A DNA stretch of 21,134 nt, from assembly GCA_964641175.1 (NCBI GenBank), contig CAZXLJ010000057.1, forward strand, positions 1 to 21,134. The letters are read 5' to 3'. The notes under the pieces are model-generated. The model did no database searches and was not told where the DNA came from. It worked only from the letters and a program-made list of their open reading frames with translations. How positions within the stretch are numbered: the first letter of the stretch is position 1; every line of letters begins with the position of its first letter. Source of the DNA: CAYNST01 sp964641175. Lineage in GTDB: Bacteria > Pseudomonadota > Gammaproteobacteria > Pseudomonadales > Cellvibrionaceae. Positions 15,017 to 21,134 of this stretch are shown here, one piece after another. The translations under genes and the position numbers were made by a program.

Positions 15017-15812
15017 TGTTATTCATATTGTTGTTGTTCATATCATTGTTGGCGCCATTGTTCGTGTTGCCGCCGGGGTTGTTCTGGTTGTTCTGGTTGT
15101 TCTGGTTGTTCTGGTTGTTCTGGTTGTTCTGGTCTCCCGGATTGGTGCCGACATTCGGCGGCGGCCCACCCCGCATCTGCTGCATTGCGCCCGTACCTGG
15201 CAGGAGCGTGAACAGACGTGTTATCTCACCCAGATCATCCAGCTCCAGCGTGATTTCGACCGCGATGGGGAGATCTGTCGAGTGCGGGCTGCCCGGCCAG
15301 CTGTCCAGCCAGGGTCCGGCCGCCATGGAGGTGGCGGTTCGCGGCAATACCCGCACTTCCATACTGCGAACGCCCTTCAACAGTCTCTGCTTGCGGGCTT
15401 CATTCTCCTCGTTATCGGCGGGGTTGTACCAGGTGTCCCGCCATATGGCCTCGTCGACATAACGATAGCCTATGCGTACCAGCTCTGTGCGGGGCTGAAA
15501 CAACGTATTGTCGAATCCTCCCCGTAAAATTGTCAGCCAGTAATCATCACTGACCGCTATGTACAACGGCGGCAGTGGATCGCCCGACTCCCGGCGTACC
15601 ACTTTGGGCAGGGCGTTGCGAAAATCGTTTTCCAGCAATACGAAGGTGCGGTCAATCCGGGCAAAGCGTTCCATGGCTTCACGGGTGGCCGCGGCGCCGG
15701 TAGATGCCGTCTGGAATGCCTGGCCCGACAGTACAGCGATGATGGCCATGATCGCCAGAGCCACCATCACTTCAAGCAGGGTGAATCCGGCTGATGTCCG
15801 CTTACTGTTCAA
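15003..15812 (-). CDS. gspJ: type II secretion minor pseudopilin GspJ with Gln/Asn-rich tail
   Basis: I choose the TTG at 15810-15812: it gives a normal nine-residue prepilin leader ending in S-A-G, cut before FTLLEVMVALAIMA, with the +5 Glu14 present. The open frame reaches 15848, but that start would give a 21-residue leader and a longer overlap with gspI. The protein is 269 residues. Its pseudopilin domain ends around residue 220, and an unusual tail follows: six Gln-Asn-Asn units, then Gly/Asn/Met-rich sequence to the end. GspJ forms the quasi-helical tip with GspI and GspK. The tail is not part of the normal fold and must be exposed near the pilus tip or the C-terminus of the trimer. The end overlaps the gspK start by 14 bp. 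Confidence 0.93.
   Translation of the reverse strand: MNSKRTSAGFTLLEVMVALAIMAIIAVLSGQAFQTASTGAAATREAMERFARIDRTFVLLENDFRNALPKVVRRESGDPLPPLYIAVSDDYWLTILRGGFDNTLFQPRTELVRIGYRYVDEAIWRDTWYNPADNEENEARKQRLLKGVRSMEVRVLPRTATSMAAGPWLDSWPGSPHSTDLPIAVEITLELDDLGEITRLFTLLPGTGAMQQMRGGPPPNVGTNPGDQNNQNNQNNQNNQNNQNNPGGNTNNGANNDMNNNNMNNNGSF
15078..15131 (-). repeat. six perfect 9-bp repeats in gspJ
   Basis: The plus strand carries gttgttctg six times without a mismatch; on the coding strand each unit reads CAG AAC AAC (Gln-Asn-Asn). The unit is a multiple of three, so gain or loss of copies would lengthen or shorten the GspJ tail without a frameshift. Perfect identity of all units suggests recent or ongoing slippage. 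Confidence 0.95.
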
Positions 15813-16173
15813 GCACAAATCCCGACAGTTCCACCAAAGGCCGGTCATTTCCCTGCGCCGACACTTCCACGCGGATGCGCAACATGCCCGGCAGCGGTGT
15901 GGGTTCGGTCTCCACCACGCGATCCCAGGTTTCCCCGGCCATCTTGACGTCGTCCTTGATGCGCCCGCTGGGCACCGTACGCTGCAATTGTTGCGTTACC
16001 CACATTTCCGCAAGCTGGTTTTCAGCTACCCAATAGGCAATTGCCACTTCCTTGGTGTGCATCGTGGTGGTCGCCATCGAACCTATGCGAAGAAGCATGG
16101 CCGGAATCGCCATGGCCACAATGACCAGCGCAACCAGCACTTCGACCAGTGTAAAACCTCGCTCAGAACGCAC
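15802..16173 (-). CDS. gspI: type II secretion minor pseudopilin GspI
   Basis: The 123-residue protein has a six-residue prepilin leader (M-R-S-E-R-G) followed by FTLVEVLVALVIVAMAIPAM, with +5 Glu11. The GTG start at 16171-16173 has a GGAGG site 9 nt upstream and overlaps the gspH stop by 11 bp; the frame remains open to 16239 but the longer start would make an atypical 28-residue leader. The motif YWVAENQLAEM is the conserved A-E-N-Q helix of GspI. It nucleates the pseudopilus tip with J and K. Confidence 0.95.
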   Translation of the reverse strand: MRSERGFTLVEVLVALVIVAMAIPAMLLRIGSMATTTMHTKEVAIAYWVAENQLAEMWVTQQLQRTVPSGRIKDDVKMAGETWDRVVETEPTPLPGMLRIRVEVSAQGNDRPLVELSGFVLEQ

Positions 16174-16735
16174 CTTCGGCCACCTCCGGCATTTCGGGCG
16201 CTTCGCGCCACACAAGCTCACCGTTTTCGTCCACCTCAATATTCTGGGTGAACCCGGTTTCGCGTTCGTCGGAGATTTCGATGCGGATCGGCGTGATGTC
16301 GCCGCTGGAATAGTAGGCTGCGACCGGGGTAGTGCGGTCGATCTGATCGGCCGGGTCCCAGATCAGTTCGTCCACTTCGATCAATAACTTCACGGTAGGA
16401 GGCAAGGACACCGGCGGCAGGTTGCTTACCGGTTGCCAGCCTTCGCTGCTGGAGGTCACCCAGCGATAACGCCAGCCGATTTCCCGTACGTCTTCGCCCC
16501 GCTGTGCTTGCCAGTGGGGCGGCTCCAGCAACAAACCCATGGTCTCACCTGTCAGTATCGCCCGTTCGCCTGCTGCCTGCGCGATACCGATAAACTGTTC
16601 GACGGCCTCCCAGACATCATCCTTGGCGCCGCTCCGATTGACCGAGAGGCCTACCATGCCCAGGCTGAGCCCGATAATGAAGATGACCGCCAGAATCTCG
16701 ATCAGGCTGAAGCCATGTTGGCGGATACTGCGCAT
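16163..16735 (-). CDS. gspH: type II secretion minor pseudopilin GspH
   Basis: The 190-residue protein has the leader M-R-S-I-R-Q-H-G, cut before FSLIEILAVIFIIG, with +5 Glu13. The rest is a beta-rich pseudopilin domain of normal GspH length (about 170-200). GspH joins the tip complex to the GspG shaft. The ATG lies 8 nt after the gspG stop. The ribosome site is weak (GAGGG overlapping the gspG stop region, about 14 nt away), so expression may rely on coupling to gspG translation. Confidence 0.93.
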   Translation of the reverse strand: MRSIRQHGFSLIEILAVIFIIGLSLGMVGLSVNRSGAKDDVWEAVEQFIGIAQAAGERAILTGETMGLLLEPPHWQAQRGEDVREIGWRYRWVTSSSEGWQPVSNLPPVSLPPTVKLLIEVDELIWDPADQIDRTTPVAAYYSSGDITPIRIEISDERETGFTQNIEVDENGELVWREAPEMPEVAEGAF

Positions 16736-16743
16736 ACAGAGGC

Positions 16744-17187
16744 TTAGCCCTCGGCGGAGCCGGCATCGTCCCAGTAGCTGACATCGGCATCCTGACCCTC
16801 TCCGCCCCGGGTACCATCTGCGCCCAGGGTATAGATGTCAAATGGCCGGCCGTCATCACCCGGGCTCATGTAAAGATATTCGTTGTCCCACGGGTCACGC
16901 GGCAGCTTGTCCATGTACTGGCGCCATTTTTTGGGCACCGGGTCAGCACTGGGCTGAAATACGAGTGCTTCCAGACCCTGCTCCGTGGATGGATAACGGA
17001 AATTGTCCAGCCGGTATGAATCCAGCGCGGTCTTAAGGTTGGCAAAGTGGGCCTTGACGGTCTGTTTCTGGGCATCTTCGACATTCTGGAATACCCTCGG
17101 GCCGACCACACTGAGCAGCAGGCCCATGATCACGATCACAACCATGATCTCGATTAAGCTAAAACCTCGTTGACTTCGAATTGGCAT
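16744..17187 (-). CDS. gspG: type II secretion major pseudopilin GspG
   Basis: The 147-residue protein is the main shaft subunit. The leader M-P-I-R-S-Q-R-G is cut before FSLIEIMVVIVIMGLLLSVV, with +5 Glu13 needed for assembly. The motif YRLDNFRYPSTEQGLEALV and the calcium-loop region DPWDNEYLY and the C-terminal D-I-Y-T-L-G-A-D-G are standard for GspG. The ATG at 17185-17187 has a strong AGGGGGA site five bases upstream. The frame is open to 17358, but the 57-residue extension has no homologous features and would hide the leader peptide. A 178-bp gap from gspF precedes it. Confidence 0.97.
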   Translation of the reverse strand: MPIRSQRGFSLIEIMVVIVIMGLLLSVVGPRVFQNVEDAQKQTVKAHFANLKTALDSYRLDNFRYPSTEQGLEALVFQPSADPVPKKWRQYMDKLPRDPWDNEYLYMSPGDDGRPFDIYTLGADGTRGGEGQDADVSYWDDAGSAEG

Positions 17188-17268
17188 AGTTCCCCCTGTT
17201 ATAAATTTCGGTTTCCGTGAATTCAGCTGTACACCGCGGACGCCTGTAATCAGGTCCCGGGCCGCCGG

Positions 17269-17287
17269 TGCCTGGGCAATCCAGGCA
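17269..17287 (-). promoter_or_regulatory. hairpin between gspF and gspG
   Basis: On the plus strand tgcctgg (17269-17275) and ccaggca (17281-17287) form a perfect 7-bp stem with a 5-base loop (gcaat). No T-run follows on the minus strand, so it is not an intrinsic terminator. In the gspF-gspG gap it could be an RNA-processing or stabilising structure that lets the major pseudopilin mRNA accumulate more than the upstream message. That role is inference. Confidence 0.4.
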
Positions 17288-17365
17288 ATGTCCCGGTCGC
17301 GACAGCTGATGTCACTGCAGGCTGTGTGACTGGAGCGACGGCTGGTTATCCCGCTCATGCAACCA

Positions 17366-18610
17366 TCATCCGCCTACCATGTCGTTCATCTGGAAAATCG
17401 GCAGCATTATGGCCATGACAATAAAAAACACCATACCAGCCATGAACAGAATCATGGCCGGTTCCATTAATCCCATCATGGTGCCGAGTGTAAAAGAAAG
17501 TTCCCGCTCCTGGTTGCGGGCCGCGTACAGAAGTTGATCGGCCAGCTGGCCATTCTGTTCACCGCTCGCCGCCATCTGCACCAGCAGGGGCGGAAATTCG
17601 CCGCTCTGATCCAGCGCCTTGTGGAAGGCGCTGCCTTCCTGAACGGAAATCGCCACTGCCAGCGCGGCGTCCTGAATGACCCGATTTGTGAGAACCTGGG
17701 CCGCGATACGCAGACCTTCCAGCAAAGGCACACCGCTTTTAACCAGCAGACCGAGTGTATTGGAATAGCGGGCCGCTTCAGAGATGCGGATAAACTCTCC
17801 GAAAAGCGGCACTTTCAACATGAATCGATGCCACTTCAAGCGCCTTTCGGGCACCTTGATGGCCTGCTTGAACAGCACGATCAGGCCGATCAGCCCCACC
17901 AGTACAAAAATACCGTAATTGACAATGAAATCACTGGCCACGATCAGGAATTCGGTGATGCCAGGCAGCTTCTGTTTGGTCTGGGTAAACATTCCCGTGA
18001 GCTTCGGAACCACAAACGCCATCAGCGCCATGACCACGCCCATACTGACGCACAACAGGACCACCGGATACATCATGGCCATTTTGATTTTCTGGCGCGT
18101 CTCCTGGCTGGTTTCGGTGTATTCCGCCAACTGCTCCAGAACCGGCCCAAGAAAACCAGCCGACTCGCCGGCCTTTACCATGGCCCGGTACAGGGTATCG
18201 AATGCCCGCGGTGATTCGCTCATGGCCTGAGCGAGCGACAGACCTTCGAGCACACGAGACCGCACCTGCAACAGAAGGCTCTTGATAGCCGGTTTGCGCG
18301 ATTGCGAAGCGGCTGCGTGCAGAACGGCGTCCAGTGGCAGGCCCGACTGCAGCAGCGAAGCCAGCTGCCGGGTTACCAGAGCGATATCCTTATAGCTCAA
18401 ACGAGGGCCGCCACTGCGGATGTTGAATTTGCGTTCACCCGAGGCAGCTGCGGACCCTGCCTTCTTGCGCTGGTTGGTCCCCTTGACTTCAATCGGCTTT
18501 AATTGCCGCTGACGCAGCAAAGTGCGTACGTGCCGCTCAGAGTCACCGTCGATTACGCCTTTTACGGTTTTGCCGCTGGCATCTATGGCCTGGTAAGAAA
18601 ACGCGCTCAT
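17366..18610 (-). CDS. gspF: type II secretion inner-membrane platform protein GspF
   Basis: The 414-residue protein has two homologous cytoplasmic domains, each followed by membrane helices: about 180-202, 222-248 and 378-405. The motifs RQLASLLQSGLPLDAVL (about 81-97) and ARYSNTLGLLVKSGVPLLEG (about 280-299), and the segment MVKAGESAGFLGPVLEQLAEY, are typical of GspF/PilC. It is the platform on which GspE acts to extrude pseudopilin. It starts 3 nt after the gspE stop and has the normal family length. Confidence 0.97.
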   Translation of the reverse strand: MSAFSYQAIDASGKTVKGVIDGDSERHVRTLLRQRQLKPIEVKGTNQRKKAGSAAASGERKFNIRSGGPRLSYKDIALVTRQLASLLQSGLPLDAVLHAAASQSRKPAIKSLLLQVRSRVLEGLSLAQAMSESPRAFDTLYRAMVKAGESAGFLGPVLEQLAEYTETSQETRQKIKMAMMYPVVLLCVSMGVVMALMAFVVPKLTGMFTQTKQKLPGITEFLIVASDFIVNYGIFVLVGLIGLIVLFKQAIKVPERRLKWHRFMLKVPLFGEFIRISEAARYSNTLGLLVKSGVPLLEGLRIAAQVLTNRVIQDAALAVAISVQEGSAFHKALDQSGEFPPLLVQMAASGEQNGQLADQLLYAARNQERELSFTLGTMMGLMEPAMILFMAGMVFFIVMAIMLPIFQMNDMVGG

Positions 18611-18613
18611 ACT

Positions 18614-20131
18614 TTAGCCTGCGGCAGTCACGCGCAGTAGCTCCTCTACACTGGTGATACCGGCAAGAACTTTCGCCCGCCCGTCTTCATCGATTGAGTG
18701 ACAGAATTTGCGAGCGTGCGCCAGCATGGCCTGCTCGCCCACGCCTTCATGAATCAGCTGGCGCAGTCCGTCGTCGACCGGAATCAGTTCATAGATACCG
18801 GTTCGTCCACGGTAGCCTGAGTGGTGGCACTTATCACACCCGACGGCTCGATAAATGACACTGCCTTTGGGAATTTTCACGCGCTCGATTTCTGAAGCGC
18901 TGGCCTCATGGGCCTCTTTACATTCATTGCACAGCTTACGCACCAGGCGCTGCGCCATGAGTGCTTCCAGGCTCGATGACAGCAGAAATGGCTCGATACC
19001 GAGATCCTGCAAACGCAGAATTGCACCGATGGCCGTGTTGGTGTGCAGTGTCGACAGCAGCAAGTGACCGGTCAAACTCGCCTGCACGGCAATGGCGGCA
19101 GTTTCCCGGTCACGGATCTCTCCGATCATTACGATATCTGGATCCTGACGCAGAATGGCGCGCAGCCCTCGGGCGAACGTCATATCCACCTTGGTATTGA
19201 CCTGCGTCTGTCCGATGCCGGGCAGTACATATTCGATAGGATCTTCGACTGTAAGGATGTTGCGGCTGCGGGTGTTCAAAAAGCTCAGCCCGGAATAGAG
19301 GCTGGTGGTTTTACCCGAGCCGGTCGGCCCTGTTACCAGAATGATTCCGTGCGGTTTGGCCAGCGCGGCCTTGAAATCACGTAGCACCTGTTCCGGCATG
19401 TTGAGCTGATCCAGCGAGATGGCACCGGCTGACTGGTCAAGAATCCGCAAAACCACCCGCTCGCCATGAGCGGACGGCATGGTCGAAACCCGTAAATCCA
19501 CTGCGTGACCGGCCAGCTTCACCGTGATGCGTCCATCCTGGGGAATCCGTTTTTCAGCGATATCAAGTCGAGCCATGACTTTGAGACGCGAAACCAGCAC
19601 AGGCGCCAGGACCGGCTTGGGAGACAGGACTTCCTTAAGGACGCCATCAATCCGGAACCGGACCGATACCCGGTCTTCGTACGGCTCCACATGGATATCC
19701 GAAGCTTTTTCCTGCACTGCCTGCGAAAGAATAGCGTTGATCAGCCGGATTACGGGGGCGTCACCCTCTCCACTAAGCAGTTCGCCATCGTCAATGTCAT
19801 CGGCCAGGGCGGTGAGATCGAACTCGTTGCCCATGTCTTCGGCGGCCTGCTGAGCTTCGGAGTCGGAACTCTGATACGCCAGGGTAAGCCGGGCCTTGAA
19901 TTCTTTTTCTTCAATCTGCTCCAGCGTAAGCGGCCCCGCCATATAGCGACGAACCTCCGCCAGCGTCGCCAGATCCAGACCCGGAGTATGCACCAGGCGC
20001 CCATTCTCAATCATGACGCCTTTAGTCGCGGCAAAGGAGAACGGCAGGCGCGCCTTGGTGGCCCGTACCGGCTCCGGTTCATCCAGATCCGTCGGCGTGA
20101 TTAAAGTGTCGTCATCCAGAACGTAGCTCAT
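18614..20131 (-). CDS. gspE: type II secretion ATPase GspE
   Basis: The 505-residue ATPase drives pseudopilus assembly. Visible parts: the N-terminal domain that binds GspL (about 1-120), the N2 domain with the motif ASDIHVEPYEDRVSVRFRID (143-162), Walker A GPTGSGKT (268-275), Asp box T-V-E-D-P-I-E (294-300), Walker B region ILRQDPDIVMIGEIRD (326-341), His box GHLLLSTLHTN (355-365), and the tetracysteine zinc site Cys401, Cys404, Cys432 and Cys435 (two C-x2-C pairs 28 residues apart). All catalytic motifs are intact. The length is normal for GspE. It starts 100 nt after gspD, in a gap with no strong promoter, and is followed immediately by gspF. Confidence 0.97.
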   Translation of the reverse strand: MSYVLDDDTLITPTDLDEPEPVRATKARLPFSFAATKGVMIENGRLVHTPGLDLATLAEVRRYMAGPLTLEQIEEKEFKARLTLAYQSSDSEAQQAAEDMGNEFDLTALADDIDDGELLSGEGDAPVIRLINAILSQAVQEKASDIHVEPYEDRVSVRFRIDGVLKEVLSPKPVLAPVLVSRLKVMARLDIAEKRIPQDGRITVKLAGHAVDLRVSTMPSAHGERVVLRILDQSAGAISLDQLNMPEQVLRDFKAALAKPHGIILVTGPTGSGKTTSLYSGLSFLNTRSRNILTVEDPIEYVLPGIGQTQVNTKVDMTFARGLRAILRQDPDIVMIGEIRDRETAAIAVQASLTGHLLLSTLHTNTAIGAILRLQDLGIEPFLLSSSLEALMAQRLVRKLCNECKEAHEASASEIERVKIPKGSVIYRAVGCDKCHHSGYRGRTGIYELIPVDDGLRQLIHEGVGEQAMLAHARKFCHSIDEDGRAKVLAGITSVEELLRVTAAG

Positions 20132-20231
20132 ATGTGTGCCTGTCTCTATATCTGACTACTACTACCTGACTACCCGCTACGGGATTCCCCGGGCGCGCTT
20201 ACCATCCTGTTCGGGGTAATTGCTCCCGCCG

Positions 20232-21134
20232 TCAATCCTGATCTCGGTTATCGCGGTAGTCCACGGTCTCTTCGATCTCCCGAGCGGTCGGTGTCTTGAT
20301 GACGTTTTCTGCCTGTCCGGGTCTTTCAAGATCCTGGAAGGTCAGATCAGGCAGAATGACGCCTGACTTGTTTTTCATCCTGAGGAAGCCATTGTCGCGC
20401 TGCTTGATCTGCTGTTCGCGGATGTACTGGTATTTCTCCGCCGTGGCGCCGGAAAGAGTTTCGTTGTCCTTGATGATCGTCACCTTGAGAAACACCATCA
20501 GGTTGGTGCGGGTGACGGACTTGCCCGTGTTGCGGAAGAGCGCACCCAGCACCGGCAACCGACCCAGCACCGGAACCCGCTGCTCATTGTTGGTTACGTC
20601 GGTCTGGATCAGACCACCGAGCACAACGATTTCTCCATCCGCAGCGAGTACCTGCGTCTGGATGGCGCGTTTTTTCGTAATAAGCCCCTGAGCCGCAGAA
20701 AGACCTTCGTCGATGCTCGAGTTTTCCTGAGCGATGTCCAGCAGAATGGTATCGCCCTCGTTGATCTGAGGAGTAATGGTCAGCTTGATACCGACGTCTT
20801 CACGCTGGAAGGTCTGGAAGGGGCTGATCGCACCGCCGGTGGTATTTGAGGCACCGGTCAGAATCGGAATGTTTTGGCCCACCGTGAAGCTGGCTTCGTG
20901 GTTATCCATGGTCAACAGGGTTGGCGTGGACAGGATGTTGGTCTTCGTGTCTTCTTCCAGCGCTTTGAGCAAACCGAAGAAATCGGCGTCGTCGTTGGTG
21001 CCGATTACGCCCAGCACCTGACCGACCTGACTCGCCAGTGCACCGGCCAGATTGGTCAGCGCAGCCGGATCGCTATTGCCCGGATCGGCGCCGATGGCAC
21101 CGGCGCCAACGCCTGCCAGGGAACCGTCACCCAG
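20232..21134 (-). CDS. gspD: type II secretion secretin GspD, C-terminal part
   Basis: Only the last 300 codons are inside the window; the frame is open to the right edge. The visible part is the secretin core and S domain of the outer-membrane channel. It contains the segment EDTKTNILSTPTLLTMDN, the motif VGQNIPILTGA, the gate and transmembrane beta region, and the secretin signature VPVLGRLPVLGALFRNT, followed by LMVFLKVTI and an S-domain tail of about 90 residues that would bind a pilotin. A Gly/Ala/Asp-rich stretch at the window edge is the usual variable insert before the core. The N domains and gspC should lie beyond the edge. Stop at 20232-20234. Confidence 0.97.
   Translation of the reverse strand: MGDGSLAGVGAGAIGADPGNSDPAALTNLAGALASQVGQVLGVIGTNDDADFFGLLKALEEDTKTNILSTPTLLTMDNHEASFTVGQNIPILTGASNTTGGAISPFQTFQREDVGIKLTITPQINEGDTILLDIAQENSSIDEGLSAAQGLITKKRAIQTQVLAADGEIVVLGGLIQTDVTNNEQRVPVLGRLPVLGALFRNTGKSVTRTNLMVFLKVTIIKDNETLSGATAEKYQYIREQQIKQRDNGFLRMKNKSGVILPDLTFQDLERPGQAENVIKTPTAREIEETVDYRDNRDQD

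Noticed and set aside
15078..15131. Short tandem repeats in gspJ as a CRISPR-like array
   Set aside because: The units are 9 bp, contiguous, in frame and inside a coding gene, with no spacers; this is a coding minisatellite.
17190..17215. TATAAC box directly ahead of gspG as a promoter
   Set aside because: Transcription would start within or after the ribosome site, and no matching -35 box is seen.
17188..17358. Upstream extension of gspG to 17358
   Set aside because: It would place the prepilin leader 57 residues into the protein; the ATG at 17187 has a strong ribosome site and gives a normal eight-residue leader.

Overview
The window is a single co-directional block. Every gene I can support lies on the minus strand, so transcription runs from the right edge (21134) towards position 1. 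The DNA is moderately GC-rich, coding density is very high, and most neighbouring genes overlap or nearly touch. The complete-looking general secretion order (gspD-E-F-G-H-I-J-K-L-M-N) and the kinds of neighbour genes point to a Gram-negative gammaproteobacterium. It may be a marine, polysaccharide-degrading type (Cellvibrionales/Halieaceae-like), but that is inference; there is no rRNA or other marker here.

Region 1 (21134-11434) is a type II secretion operon: the C-terminal part of the secretin GspD (cut by the window edge), the ATPase GspE, the platform protein GspF, pseudopilins G, H, I, J and K, and the assembly proteins L, M and N. GspC would lie outside the window and no prepilin peptidase (gspO) is seen. 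The last gene of the run (10412-11434) is apbE, a FAD:protein FMN transferase whose start overlaps the gspN stop. GspJ carries an unusual Gln/Asn tail encoded by six perfect 9-bp repeats.

Region 2 (10107-10411) is a 305-bp gap. It holds a perfect 14-bp palindrome and weak promoter candidates and probably separates two transcription units.

Region 3 (10106-704) is the most interesting part: nine genes for what looks like an energised trans-envelope machine. In order they encode an exported protein with a beta-rich-looking C-terminus, an exported TPR/coiled-coil protein, a large TPR lipoprotein, a small TPR lipoprotein, a small exported protein, an ExbB/TolQ-type channel protein, two different ExbD/TolR-type proteins, and a TonB-like protein with a Pro/Glu/Lys spacer and an AgmX/PglI-like C-terminal domain. 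This combination recalls the Agl-Glt gliding machinery of Myxococcus and the tandem-ExbD TonB systems of some gammaproteobacteria, but its substrate or function cannot be read from the sequence. One of the two ExbD proteins has Asn where the proton-carrying Asp normally sits.

Region 4 (578-12) is a Nudix hydrolase gene with a perfect Nudix box. It ends in a short 14-bp-period tandem duplication at the window edge.
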